Source: Lachnospiraceae bacterium (GTDB taxonomy: Bacteria > Bacillota > Clostridia > Lachnospirales > Lachnospiraceae). From it: a stretch of 64,000 bases of DNA. How positions within the stretch are numbered: position 1 is the first letter of the stretch; each line of letters opens with the position of its first letter. Made by a program: the position numbers and the translations under genes. The DNA is taken from the NCBI GenBank assembly GCA_018056425.1, contig JAGPFR010000009.1, positions 1-64,000 of the forward strand, in the 5' to 3' direction. Positions 41,140-50,474 of this stretch are shown here, in pieces. The notes beneath the pieces were generated by a model, which made no database searches, was not told where the DNA came from, and saw only the letters and a program-made list of their open reading frames with translations.

Positions 41140-42774
41140 TTGGAAGGTTCTGTTAAGAAAAAGCATTTCATCGGTTTTTCCGAAGTCATTTTTTCCATTT
41201 GTTTGGCAGGTATAATAACCGTCGGGCGAAGTGTATATAATTATAATTCGCTTTCCGGTCTTTTGAGGGCACCCAAAGAAAATGCCCTGATGTTTTTGTT
41301 TGTTTTTATTCCGCTTGTTCCCATATTTGCACTTATCGGAAGAGCGGTCATAAGAGGCGAAGAAAGAGAATTTACCGTAGAAGATAAGCTTCCAGGCATA
41401 TATAAATGGTTTCCTTTTATCACATTTATCCTTACGGCCGGAACATCGGTAATCGCACTTTTATCGTATTTTCCTGGGATTCTCGGATATGATTCCGAAT
41501 GGCAGACTCTTCAGGCATTCGGAGTTCTTCCTTTATCAAATCACCATCCGGTTCTTCATACACTGATCTGGAATTTCTTTATCGCTCTTGAGTGGTGGGG
41601 TATTCCTCATCCCTACGGGCTTGTTATATATTGTATTTTCCAGATCATAGTCGTATCGGCAGTCTGCGGCCTGGTTGTCAGATGTGAGATCAAGGAAGGA
41701 TGCAGATGGCCACTCCCCGTTATAACAATGCTCTTTTATGCACTGTATCCTGCATTTGGTGTGTTTTCGATCCAGATGACCAAGGATGTTTTGTTTTCGT
41801 GTGCGGTCATATTGGCGGTACTTAATCTCTTTAAAGCAGGCAGAGGGGAGAAGGTAAATCCGGTTTTATTTTTTGTGTTGATCGTACTTGCATCACTTCT
41901 GAGAAATAATTTTCTTCCCGCAGGTCTGGTTCTTGTCATTGTTTTGTTTTTCATGAGAAAAGACAAAATGATGAAGCTTTTCGTATCATCGCTTGCAGGG
42001 GTTATCGTATCCGCTCTCATCATGGCACTTGTTTATCCCGCATGTGGGGTTATTAAGAGCGAATCACATGAATCGCTGAGCGTACCTATAAATCAGGTGG
42101 CTGCGGTTTATGTTCACAGATATTCCGAACTTACGCTTCCGGAAATATTCATCACGGAGCGTTATATGGAGGCCGGAAAATATAATCCGAGACTTGCGGA
42201 CACCGTTAAGTTTACATTTAATGATGAACTTTATGATTCGGATAAGTCGGCATTCTGGGATCTGTATATGCACCTTGTAAGGAAGTATCCCGGTGAATTC
42301 ATCGATGCTTTTCTGACACAGAATGTGCAGCTCTGGTATCCGGGTGCTGCGATAACCGACAGATATTCCTCAAGAGGATATATCGAGACCGATAATGTTT
42401 TTATCTATGTGTACATAGTGACCGGAAATCCGATCATTTCCGAGACGCGCGGATTTTATGATATGGTGATAGAAGGGATTGAGAATGCGGGAACTGTAAA
42501 AGTTCTTCCGTTTTCGCTTTCCGTTCCGTTTATTGTCCTTGTCTTTGCTTTGTATTCCGTGATCAAGGGACGCAATAAAGGATATACTGCCGCAGTTTTA
42601 CTGACCGGTGCTTTGTGGGCCACATATCTGCTCGGACCTGTTTCCGCATTCAGGTATATGTATCCGTTCTTTATGCTCATCCCCGTTTATGTGATACCGC
42701 TCTTTTCGCGCAGGAAGAAACCCGAAGAGGAAAGCAAAGAAGACAATTCCGATTTTGTGACAGATCCTGATTAA
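41140..42774 (+). CDS. polytopic membrane protein, DUF6020-like, possible lipid-linked glycosyltransferase
   Basis: A 544-residue protein with 10-12 hydrophobic helices. PGILGYDSEWQTLQAFGVLP followed by NHHPVLHTLIW resembles the first extracellular loop of GT-C-type transferases, where an acidic residue is catalytic; the family has been listed as DUF6020. It may add sugars to a surface polymer. It starts at TTG 41140 after GGGGAGA, one base after the Nudix stop. The stop is immediately followed by the ATG of another multi-spanning protein, so the two probably work together. Confidence 0.75.
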   Translation: MEGSVKKKHFIGFSEVIFSICLAGIITVGRSVYNYNSLSGLLRAPKENALMFLFVFIPLVPIFALIGRAVIRGEEREFTVEDKLPGIYKWFPFITFILTAGTSVIALLSYFPGILGYDSEWQTLQAFGVLPLSNHHPVLHTLIWNFFIALEWWGIPHPYGLVIYCIFQIIVVSAVCGLVVRCEIKEGCRWPLPVITMLFYALYPAFGVFSIQMTKDVLFSCAVILAVLNLFKAGRGEKVNPVLFFVLIVLASLLRNNFLPAGLVLVIVLFFMRKDKMMKLFVSSLAGVIVSALIMALVYPACGVIKSESHESLSVPINQVAAVYVHRYSELTLPEIFITERYMEAGKYNPRLADTVKFTFNDELYDSDKSAFWDLYMHLVRKYPGEFIDAFLTQNVQLWYPGAAITDRYSSRGYIETDNVFIYVYIVTGNPIISETRGFYDMVIEGIENAGTVKVLPFSLSVPFIVLVFALYSVIKGRNKGYTAAVLLTGALWATYLLGPVSAFRYMYPFFMLIPVYVIPLFSRRKKPEEESKEDNSDFVTDPD

Positions 42775-44436
42775 ATGAAGAAAAAGTTTTCTTTAGTAAA
42801 ATTAATACTGCTCGGACTTACTCTGGTATCTGCAGTCAAGATGATCTTCTTCGGATGGGTCATAGATGAGGGATATGCTTTTGCAATCGGAAACAGATTT
42901 TTGCAGGGCGATCTGTTGTTCAAAGATTCGTGGGAGCTTCATCAGACTTCCGGATACGCCATAGAATTTTTCCTGTGGATTTACAAAACTGTTGTAAAAA
43001 GCGGAGAGGGTGAGGTTGTTTTTGTAAGAGCCTGCGGAATGGCAATCCATTTGATCGTATCCTATGTACTTTACAGGGCTTTGAAGAGACATTTGCCTGA
43101 GAAAAGCGCATTTATTGCAGCGGTGCTTTATGCAAATCTTACTCCCAAGTCGATCTGCATACCTGAGTTTTCAAATCTGATCAACCAGTCATCCGTCCTT
43201 ACTCTTGTTTGTCTTGACAGACTGTATCTTGATAAGGCTGAAGAAAATAAGAAAAACAGGTATTTCCTGTCAGTTGCAGCAGGCGTTTTCCTGTCGGTAT
43301 GCGTAATGTCATATCCGCCGTCTTTGATATTTGCGATATTCATATTTATATATGCTTTCGCCGTATCAAAGGACCGCAGGGGAGAGGCAACAGTGATCCT
43401 TTCCGTATGTATCGCAGCCGGTACTTTATATATTGTAAGAATTCTTTCTTACATGTCTGTGAGTGAACTTACGGAATCTGTCCGTATGATGATATTAAGT
43501 GATACGACACACGGGGGCGGAATCGCAAAAATTGCAGGGTATGGTGTGGACGTTCTCATAATTGCCGCATTTATGGCAGGCTTTGCAGGCGCCGGTATCC
43601 TGATATCCTCCGTCCTTAAAAAGAAAGAACTCATAATTCCGATATGTTTTGTTCTCGTCTTTTTATGGAGAAGCCTGCACATATTGCTTAAGAATGATGT
43701 TTATCCGGTTGAATACACTTTCGGATGCATTCTGTTTGTTTCGCTGATTGCCTTTATATACGGATCAAAAGGGCATATATACCGCGATAAGGAGAAAAAA
43801 CTCCTTGCATTATATGCGGGAGGAAGCGGTGCGATCTTCCTGACCGTCCTCGTTGCCTGCAATCAGAGCGTTTTTTCATCCGCAAAATATCTGACCGTCT
43901 TTTTTGCGGTGGTAATGGCTTTATGTGTTCCGGATGAAAAAAAGACCGGCGGTGAACGTATTCTTTTTACCGCAGGTGTGGTACTGGTGATCTTTATAAA
44001 CATCATTCAGTACGGAAATCCCAGAAACAGGCTTCTTAATATATTCGATGCCGAAGCCAGGGTTCCGTCCGGACCGCAGCGTTACCTTATCCTTGAGAGG
44101 ATGTATGCCAATAAAGCCCGGATAGATAATGAGGAACTTCCTGAGGTACTTGATAATGCGGATTACGTTATGATAACGGGGGATGCCGGAGCATATTTAT
44201 ACACGGATGCGCGGATCGGACACGGAACTACGATCATGACGGAAAATTACGGTGAAAGTTACGCCCGGTACTGGATGGCAAGGCCGGACAGAGCGCCCGA
44301 TATGATAGCCGTCGAATGTTACGACGGAGTTATGGATTCCGTAGTTGCTTCATCCTGGCTGTATGATTATCTCGAAAATGAATACGGAGCTTCCGAGGTA
44401 GTGGAAACAACGTATTACAGGATATATGTAAAATGA
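42775..44436 (+). CDS. polytopic membrane protein, GT-C-like glycosyltransferase candidate
   Basis: A 553-residue protein with about 11 hydrophobic helices and a C-terminal soluble domain of about 120 residues. GWVIDEGYAFAIGNRFLQGD after helix 1 has the acidic loop pattern of GT-C transferases, and FKDSWELHQTSGY follows where these often bind the lipid donor. It begins at the base after the stop of the preceding membrane-protein gene. Neither has signal sequences of another family, so a shared role in cell-surface glycan decoration is a reasonable inference. Confidence 0.65.
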   Translation: MKKKFSLVKLILLGLTLVSAVKMIFFGWVIDEGYAFAIGNRFLQGDLLFKDSWELHQTSGYAIEFFLWIYKTVVKSGEGEVVFVRACGMAIHLIVSYVLYRALKRHLPEKSAFIAAVLYANLTPKSICIPEFSNLINQSSVLTLVCLDRLYLDKAEENKKNRYFLSVAAGVFLSVCVMSYPPSLIFAIFIFIYAFAVSKDRRGEATVILSVCIAAGTLYIVRILSYMSVSELTESVRMMILSDTTHGGGIAKIAGYGVDVLIIAAFMAGFAGAGILISSVLKKKELIIPICFVLVFLWRSLHILLKNDVYPVEYTFGCILFVSLIAFIYGSKGHIYRDKEKKLLALYAGGSGAIFLTVLVACNQSVFSSAKYLTVFFAVVMALCVPDEKKTGGERILFTAGVVLVIFINIIQYGNPRNRLLNIFDAEARVPSGPQRYLILERMYANKARIDNEELPEVLDNADYVMITGDAGAYLYTDARIGHGTTIMTENYGESYARYWMARPDRAPDMIAVECYDGVMDSVVASSWLYDYLENEYGASEVVETTYYRIYVK

Positions 44437-44450
44437 TCTTGGAGGATTAA

Positions 44451-45302
44451 ATGGGAGTAAAGATTTTTTCTGATTCAACCTGTGATCTGAGCGAAGAGCT
44501 TATTAAAAAATATGCGATAACCATCATTCCGCTCTGTATCATCATGGGGGATAAAAGTTATTATGACGGCGAAGGGCTCGGGCAAAAGGAGATCTTTAAA
44601 TGGGCGGATGATAATAAGACAACCCCCAAAACGGCAGCAATAACGACCGAAAGACTCGAGGAAGCCGTAAAGCCCGTTTTGGATGCAGGTGATGAGATCG
44701 TTTTGTTCACCATTTCTTCGGGAATGAGTTCCACCCATAATCTTGCATCCATATATGCTGAGGATAACGGAAACGGACGCATGCACGTAATAGATTCCGC
44801 CAATCTGTCCACCGGTATCGGGCTTCTGGTAATAAAGGCCGCCGAGATGGCAGCTGAGGGAAAGGAAGCTTCGGAGATCGTAAAAGAGATCGGGGAGCTG
44901 ATCCCCAGAGTCAGGGCAAGTTTTGTTGTGGACACTCTTACATATCTGGCCAGAGGCGGAAGATGTTCTGCCGTTACGGCACTTCTTGCGGGTACCTTAA
45001 AGCTTCATCCCGAGATAGTTGTAAAAGACGGAGCCATGGGAGTCAGCAAAAAATACCGCGGAAGTCTGGGAAATTCCGTAATGAAGTATGCGACGGATCT
45101 CGAGGAGGCACTTCTTGATGCCGATCATGACAGGGTATTCATAACCCATACAGTACGTGAATCCGAGAGAGCGATCGTTGACGAAGTCAGAAAATATCTG
45201 GAGTCTCTGGGCGTTTTCAAAGAAGTCATCGAAACCAGGGCGGGAGGAGTCATTTCCTCGCATTGCGGCCCCGGAACGCTCGGAATATTGTTTATAAAAT
45301 AA
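44451..45302 (+). CDS. DegV family fatty-acid-binding protein
   Basis: A 283-residue DegV protein. KIFSDSTCDLSEELIKKY is the canonical start; TSGMSSTHNLASI (read TISSGMSSTHNLAS) and LARGGRCSAVTALLAGTLKL are the family's fatty-acid-binding loops; the C-terminus ends SSHCGPGTLGILFI, the last ligand loop. Known: FakB-type DegV proteins hand exogenous fatty acids to the kinase FakA. TTGGAGGATTAA precedes ATG 44451. It follows the GT-C-like gene by 14 bases but is a separate function. Confidence 0.93.
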   Translation: MGVKIFSDSTCDLSEELIKKYAITIIPLCIIMGDKSYYDGEGLGQKEIFKWADDNKTTPKTAAITTERLEEAVKPVLDAGDEIVLFTISSGMSSTHNLASIYAEDNGNGRMHVIDSANLSTGIGLLVIKAAEMAAEGKEASEIVKEIGELIPRVRASFVVDTLTYLARGGRCSAVTALLAGTLKLHPEIVVKDGAMGVSKKYRGSLGNSVMKYATDLEEALLDADHDRVFITHTVRESERAIVDEVRKYLESLGVFKEVIETRAGGVISSHCGPGTLGILFIK

Positions 45303-45366
45303 GCCCGGAAAAGGCGAATTGTTTAAAAAACAGAATTGTATACACGAATATTTGTATATTTTAACA

Positions 45367-45395
45367 TTGACTAAATGCGTTCTTTCCAATAAAAT
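45367..45395 (+). promoter_or_regulatory. sigma-A promoter of the liv operon
   Basis: TTGACT (45367-45372), 17-base spacer, TAAAAT (45390-45395). The leader then contains a small TAGCC/GGCTA hairpin (about 45404-45419) before the ribosome site AGGAGG at 45467. Confidence 0.75.
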
Positions 45396-45478
45396 GCTTT
45401 TCATAGCCAAAGGGGGCTAAAGCGTGTTAGTAACCTTCGGCTGTTTTGTTATATGTTGATGTAACAGGAGGAAATATT

Positions 45479-46702
45479 ATGAAAAAGAAATTGCTTTCAC
45501 TTATCCTGGCCGGAGCCATGGTTATGGCTATGGCAGGATGCGGTAACAACCCTGCCGAGCCTACCACTCCCGCAAACAGCGGAACTGAAGGCACCGCAGC
45601 TACCGGAGACGGAGCTCTTACCGGAACTCTTAAGCTTGGTGTTATCGGACCTCTTACCGGCGGCGCTGCTATTTACGGAAACGCTGTTGTAAACGGAACT
45701 CAGATCGCTGTTGACGAGATCAATGCTGCAGGAACCGGATTCACCATTGAGCTTCAGGCTCAGGATGATGAGCACGATGCAGAGAAGTCCGTTAACGCTT
45801 ATCACCAGCTTCAGGACTGGGGCGTTCAGGCTATCGCAGGAACCGTTACCACCAGCCCTTGTATCGCAGTTTCTGCAGAAGCTAACACCGACAGAGTATT
45901 CATGCTCACTCCTTCCGCTTCAGCTACTTCAGTAACCGAAGGCAAGGACAATGTTTTCCAGCTTTGCTTCGCAGATCCTAACCAGGGTTCAGCATCCGCT
46001 CAGTACATTTTTGATAACAAGCTTGCTACCAAGGTTGCTATCATCTACAACAACGCTGATGCTTATTCAACCGGAATTTACCAGACCTTCAAGGCTAAGG
46101 CTGAGGAGCTCGGACTTGAGATCGTTTCCGAGACCACTTTCACCGATGACACCACCGATTTCTCAGTTCAGGTTGGTGATGCTCAGTCTAACGGTGCAGA
46201 CCTTGTATTCCTTCCCATTTACTACACCCCCGCTTCACTTATCCTTAAGCAGGCCGATTCCATCGGTTATGCTCCCAAGTTCTTCGGTGTAGACGGAATG
46301 GACGGAATCCTTACCATCGAGGGATTTGACACCTCTCTTGCAGAGGGCGTTATGCTTCTTACTCCTTTCTCAGCTGACGCTACCGACGATCTTACCAAGA
46401 ATTTCGTAGAGAAGTTCACCGAGAAGTTCGGCGAGGTTCCTTCTCAGTTTGCAGCTGACGGATATGACTGTGCTTATGCTATTAAGGCAGCACTTGAGTT
46501 CTATGCAGCAAAGAACGGCGGACTTGATGTTACCGGAATGAGCGCAGAAGAGCTTTGCGAGATCCTTATCTCCGTATTTACCGATTCCGAATTCTCCGCT
46601 GACGGTGTTACCGGTCTCGGAATGGTTTGGGATGCTAACGGCCAGGTTAACAAAGAGCCCAAGGCTGTAGTCATCAAAGACGGTGTTTACGTAGGTATGT
46701 AA
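45479..46702 (+). CDS. livJ: branched-chain amino-acid ABC transporter substrate-binding lipoprotein
   Basis: A 407-residue type I periplasmic-binding-type lipoprotein. The signal peptide MKKKLLSLILAGAMVMAMAG ends at the lipobox cysteine (residue 21), followed by a Thr/Pro/Gly-rich linker. Mature part opens with TLKLGVIGPLTGGAAIYGNA, the Leu/Ile/Val-binding signature. It captures branched-chain amino acids, or a related ligand, at the cell surface for LivHMGF. ACAGGAGGAAAT precedes ATG 45479, close to ideal. The gene favours a narrow set of codons (GCT, GTT, CTT, TAC, AAC, AAG) compared with neighbours, indicating high expression. Confidence 0.95.
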   Translation: MKKKLLSLILAGAMVMAMAGCGNNPAEPTTPANSGTEGTAATGDGALTGTLKLGVIGPLTGGAAIYGNAVVNGTQIAVDEINAAGTGFTIELQAQDDEHDAEKSVNAYHQLQDWGVQAIAGTVTTSPCIAVSAEANTDRVFMLTPSASATSVTEGKDNVFQLCFADPNQGSASAQYIFDNKLATKVAIIYNNADAYSTGIYQTFKAKAEELGLEIVSETTFTDDTTDFSVQVGDAQSNGADLVFLPIYYTPASLILKQADSIGYAPKFFGVDGMDGILTIEGFDTSLAEGVMLLTPFSADATDDLTKNFVEKFTEKFGEVPSQFAADGYDCAYAIKAALEFYAAKNGGLDVTGMSAEELCEILISVFTDSEFSADGVTGLGMVWDANGQVNKEPKAVVIKDGVYVGM

Positions 46703-46728
46703 AGGCGCAAACGCTACGCGTTAGCGCT

Positions 46729-46753
46729 GAAATACGAAATTCTTTCGTATTTC
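46729..46753. repeat. 11-bp perfect hairpin between livJ and livH
   Basis: GAAATACGAAA (46729-46739) and TTTCGTATTTC (46743-46753) with a 3-base loop; no T-run. Placed after the highly expressed binding-protein gene, it may stabilise the livJ mRNA end. A smaller CGCTA/TAGCG dyad precedes it (about 46712-46726). Confidence 0.6.
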
Positions 46754-46780
46754 GGTTGTAAGAAATTTAAAGTGTGGCAC

Positions 46781-46802
46781 CGGGCGCCGTCAAAAGCGCC
46801 CG
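46781..46802. repeat. 7-bp GC hairpin upstream of livH
   Basis: CGGGCGC (46781-46787) and GCGCCCG (46796-46802), loop CGTCAAAA. It ends 25 bases before the livH start; may limit read-through or protect the transcript. Confidence 0.5.
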
Positions 46803-46826
46803 ATGTATTTTGAGGGAGAACGCATC

Positions 46827-47699
46827 ATGCTTGTACATTTGATCAACGGCATCAGCTTAGGAAGTATATATGCGATAATCGCACTTGGATATACGATGGT
46901 ATACGGTATTGCCAAGATGCTTAACTTTGCACACGGTGATGTCATTATGGTCGGAGGGTATGTTTCCTTCTTCGCGATGACCAAGGCCGGACTTCCCGCA
47001 CCTCTTGCGCTTCTCCTCGCAATCATAGTTTGTACCATTTTAGGTATCACGATCGAGCGTCTGGCATATAAGCCTCTTCGTTCTGCCACTTCCCTTGCGG
47101 TTCTTATAACCGCGATCGGAATGTCTTATTTTCTGCAGAATGCAGCACTTCTTCTTTGGGGAGCAAATCCCAAAGCATTCCCCGATATGTTCAAAAATGC
47201 GGAGGCTATTGAGTTTTTTAACGCTAAGATCTCTCCCGTTGCTCTTGTGGCAATCTTTGCAAATATCATCATAATGGTTGTCCTCACTCTTTTCACCACA
47301 CGTACCAAGGTGGGTAAAGCAATGAGAGCCGTATCCGAGGACAAGGGTGCCGCAACATTAATGGGAATCAATGTTAACTTCACCATTTCACTTACATTCG
47401 CAATCGGTTCCGGACTTGCCGCTATCGCAGGCGTTCTTCTCTGCTCGGCATATCCCACTCTGATGCCTACAACCGGATCACTTCCCGGAATCAAGGCATT
47501 CACCGCAGCGGTATTCGGAGGAATCGGTTCCATTCCCGGTGCGATGATCGGAGGTATTCTCCTCGGAGTCATCGAGATTCTGGCAAGAGCTTACATTTCT
47601 TCCGAGCTTGCGGATGCGATCGTATTCGGCGTTTTGATAGTAGTACTTATCTTCAGACCCACAGGCCTGCTTGGTAAGCAGATTCACGAGAAAGTATAA
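46827..47699 (+). CDS. livH: branched-chain amino-acid ABC transporter permease LivH
   Basis: A 290-residue inner membrane permease with about eight helices. The opening LINGISLGSIYAIIALGYTM and MLNFAHGDVIMVGGY are hallmark LivH sequences; GLAAIAGVLL and AFTAAVFGGIGSIPGAMIGG form the coupling region with the ATPases. ATG 46827 after GAGGGAGAAC is chosen. It pairs with LivM to form the channel. Separated from livJ by 124 bases holding three hairpins, consistent with a lower expression of the membrane parts. Confidence 0.95.
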   Translation: MLVHLINGISLGSIYAIIALGYTMVYGIAKMLNFAHGDVIMVGGYVSFFAMTKAGLPAPLALLLAIIVCTILGITIERLAYKPLRSATSLAVLITAIGMSYFLQNAALLLWGANPKAFPDMFKNAEAIEFFNAKISPVALVAIFANIIIMVVLTLFTTRTKVGKAMRAVSEDKGAATLMGINVNFTISLTFAIGSGLAAIAGVLLCSAYPTLMPTTGSLPGIKAFTAAVFGGIGSIPGAMIGGILLGVIEILARAYISSELADAIVFGVLIVVLIFRPTGLLGKQIHEKV

Positions 47700-47712
47700 G
47701 GAGGCAAAGCAG

Positions 47713-48774
47713 ATGAAGATATTCGAAAAAGCCTCCGCGGCTTCCAAAAAGGCATTTCTCAATTACGGAATAGTTCTTGCGTTTTTTGTAATTTCCCAGG
47801 TACTGGTATCTACCGGCAATATCTCAAGTTCCCTTAAGGGTCAGCTTATTCCGATAGCATGTTACATGATGATGGCCGTATCCCTTAACCTCGTTGTAGG
47901 TATCTCTGGAGAGCTTTCTCTGGGACATGCGGGCTTTATGTCGGTCGGAGCATTTACCGCCGTTATCGTAAGCAGCGCAATGGAAGGCTCATCCGATATT
48001 TCAAGCCTTATCGTAAGTATAATCGTCGCTGCGATAATTGCGGCAATCGCAGGATTCCTTATCGGTATCCCCGTTCTCAGACTAAACGGCGACTACCTTG
48101 CAATCGTTACCCTTGCATTCGGTGAGATCATTAAGAACATTCTTAACTGTCTCTACGTAGGTATCGATGAAAAGGGCGTGCATTTCGCATTCAACAATCC
48201 CGCTTCTCTTGCAATGAGCGCTACGGGTAAGGTTATTATCAACGGACCCATGGGCGCGGTAGGGATCAGAAAGATCTCAACCTTTGTCGCATCGATCATT
48301 CTTCTCCTTATTATCCTTATCGTGATCCAGAATCTGGTCAATTCAAGAACCGGACGTGCGATCATGGCAATAAGGGATAACAGGATCGCAGCAGAGAGCA
48401 TGGGACTTTCACCCATGAAATACAAGATGCTTGCATTCACCGTATCTGCGGCTATGGCAGGTGCTGCAGGCGCCGTATATGCGCTTAACTATTCGACACT
48501 TGTACCCAAGAAATTTGATTTCAATACCTCGATACTTGTTCTCGTATTTGTCGTATTGGGTGGAATCGGCAATATGACCGGATCGCTTATAGCAGCCGGA
48601 ATACTTGTCGTATTGCCCGAGCTTCTCAGAAAGTTCAGCGACTACCGTATGCTCGTATATGCGATAGTCCTTATCCTGGTTATGCTCGGAACCAATAACG
48701 AGAAGCTTAAAGGTAAGCTTGATACATTTTTCAAGAAATTACGAATGAGAATATCGAAAGGAGGCAGAAAATAA
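47713..48774 (+). CDS. livM: branched-chain amino-acid ABC transporter permease LivM
   Basis: A 353-residue permease with about nine helices. MMAVSLNLVVGISGELSLGH and AGFMSVGAFTAVIVSS are LivM landmarks, followed by LNGDYLAIVTLAFGEIIKN and VLGGIGNMTGSLIAAGILV. It forms the heterodimer with LivH. ATG 47713 has AAGGAGGCAAAGC upstream and comes 13 bases after livH. The stop (TAA at 48772-48774) overlaps the ATG of livG by one base. Confidence 0.95.
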   Translation: MKIFEKASAASKKAFLNYGIVLAFFVISQVLVSTGNISSSLKGQLIPIACYMMMAVSLNLVVGISGELSLGHAGFMSVGAFTAVIVSSAMEGSSDISSLIVSIIVAAIIAAIAGFLIGIPVLRLNGDYLAIVTLAFGEIIKNILNCLYVGIDEKGVHFAFNNPASLAMSATGKVIINGPMGAVGIRKISTFVASIILLLIILIVIQNLVNSRTGRAIMAIRDNRIAAESMGLSPMKYKMLAFTVSAAMAGAAGAVYALNYSTLVPKKFDFNTSILVLVFVVLGGIGNMTGSLIAAGILVVLPELLRKFSDYRMLVYAIVLILVMLGTNNEKLKGKLDTFFKKLRMRISKGGRK

Positions 48775-49616
48775 TGAGTAAGTCTCCCGAAGTAAAACTC
48801 GTTAATGTGCCCAGTCCCAATTTCGTTCCCGAAAAAGACCTCGGTAAGCCCCTTGTTCTGGAAGCGGCTCATCTTGGCATAGATTTCGGAGGCCTCGTAG
48901 CTGTTGATGAATTCAACATCGGAATCGGTGCTACCGAGATATGCGGACTGATCGGTCCTAACGGTGCAGGCAAGACCACGATATTCAACCTTCTTACGAA
49001 GGTTTATGAGCCCACCAGAGGAACCATCCTTCTGGGCGGAAAAGATACTCATAATATGACTCCTTCACAGGTCAATCAGATGGGTATCGCAAGAACTTTC
49101 CAGAATATAAGACTGTTCGACAAACTCACGGTTGAAGAAAACGTTAAGATAGGTCTTCACAATCATATCGGATATCATACCGCAGCCGGAATCTTCAGAC
49201 TTCCCAACTACTGGAAGGAAGAAAAGAAAGCACACGAAAAAGCTCTTGAGCTTCTTGATATCTTCGGAATGGCGGACCTTGCAAACGTAACTGCGGATTC
49301 ACTTCCTTACGGTGCGCAGCGCAGACTTGAGATAGTAAGAGCGCTCGCAACCGGACCCAAGCTCCTTCTTCTGGATGAGCCTGCTGCGGGAATGAACCCC
49401 TCAGAGACCGAAGAACTTATGAACAATATCCGTAAGATCAGAGATGAGTTCCAGATCGCGGTTCTTCTGATCGAGCATGATATGAACCTTGTCATGGGAA
49501 TATGCGAAAGTATTGTCGTTCTGAACTTCGGAAGGATAATCGCAAAGGGAACACCTTCCCAGATCCAGGGCAATCCTCAGGTTATTGAAGCATATCTCGG
49601 AACACACAGAGGCTAG
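48774..49616 (+). CDS. livG: branched-chain amino-acid ABC transporter ATPase LivG
   Basis: A 280-residue ATPase with Walker A GPNGAGKTT, Q-loop GIARTFQNIRLF, signature LPYGAQRRLEIVRAL, Walker B LLLLDEPAAGMNP and switch histidine in LIEHDMNLVM. The N-terminus has about 20 extra residues before the first strand compared with E. coli LivG. AAAGGAGGCAG precedes ATG 48774. Couples ATP hydrolysis to uptake with LivF. Confidence 0.95.
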   Translation: MSKSPEVKLVNVPSPNFVPEKDLGKPLVLEAAHLGIDFGGLVAVDEFNIGIGATEICGLIGPNGAGKTTIFNLLTKVYEPTRGTILLGGKDTHNMTPSQVNQMGIARTFQNIRLFDKLTVEENVKIGLHNHIGYHTAAGIFRLPNYWKEEKKAHEKALELLDIFGMADLANVTADSLPYGAQRRLEIVRALATGPKLLLLDEPAAGMNPSETEELMNNIRKIRDEFQIAVLLIEHDMNLVMGICESIVVLNFGRIIAKGTPSQIQGNPQVIEAYLGTHRG

Positions 49617-49628
49617 GCGGAGAAAAGT

Positions 49629-50339
49629 ATGAGTACAGTACTGAAAGTTGATAATCTGCACGTATATTACGGCAGCATACATGCGATAAAGGGCGTATCC
49701 TTTGAAGTAGGTGAGGGCGAGATCGTTACTCTGATCGGAGCAAACGGTGCCGGAAAATCCACCACTCTTAATACCGTGGGCGGTCTTCTTAAGCCCAGGG
49801 AGGGATCCATCGAATTCGAGGGAAAGAGTATTCTCGGAGTTGCGCCTCACAAGGTTGTAAGCGAAGGAATGGCACTTTGTCCCGAGGGAAGAAGAGTCTT
49901 CGCACAGCTTTCGGTTAAGGAAAATCTTGAGATGGGTGCATATACAAGGCCCGCTTCCGAGATTCCCGAAACCCTTGAAATGGTTTACGAGCATTTCCCC
50001 AGACTTAAAGAGCGTCAGGGACAGATGGCCGGAACTCTTTCGGGTGGTGAGCAGCAGATGCTTGCAATGGGAAGAGCTCTTATGAGTAAACCCAGACTGA
50101 TGATGCTCGATGAGCCTTCGATGGGACTTGCTCCCATTCTCGTAGATCAGATCTTCGAGATAATAGAAGCGCTTAATAAAGCAGGAACTACGATACTTCT
50201 CGTAGAGCAGAATGCGCAGATGGCTCTTTCAATCGCCGACAGAGCTTACGTTCTTGAGACCGGAAGAATAGTCAATACCGGAACAGGTAAGGATCTTCTT
50301 AATGACGACTCCGTAAAGAAAGCATACCTCGGAGGCTGA
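49629..50339 (+). CDS. livF: branched-chain amino-acid ABC transporter ATPase LivF
   Basis: A 236-residue ATPase. VDNLHVYYGSIHAIKGVSFE opens the domain; Walker A GANGAGKST, signature LSGGEQQMLAMGRALM, Walker B LMMLDEPSMGLAP and VEQNAQMALSIADRAYVLE follow. Typical length. Starts 12 bases after livG, and ends the operon ahead of the terminator at 50378-50406. Confidence 0.95.
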   Translation: MSTVLKVDNLHVYYGSIHAIKGVSFEVGEGEIVTLIGANGAGKSTTLNTVGGLLKPREGSIEFEGKSILGVAPHKVVSEGMALCPEGRRVFAQLSVKENLEMGAYTRPASEIPETLEMVYEHFPRLKERQGQMAGTLSGGEQQMLAMGRALMSKPRLMMLDEPSMGLAPILVDQIFEIIEALNKAGTTILLVEQNAQMALSIADRAYVLETGRIVNTGTGKDLLNDDSVKKAYLGG

Positions 50340-50377
50340 TGACAACCGGACCGGGGCAATAACCATAATTGACAAGA

Positions 50378-50406
50378 GGGGATGGTTTCCACCATCTCCT
50401 TTTTTA
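50378..50406 (+). terminator. intrinsic terminator of the liv operon
   Basis: GGGGATGGT (50378-50386), loop TTCC, ACCATCTCC (50391-50399), then TTTTTT. Confidence 0.85.
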
Positions 50407-50474
50407 TGTATAATAAAGTGTAATGCTATTTTTGCATTATTGATGAAACCGTAAACAGATTATGAGGAGATAAG

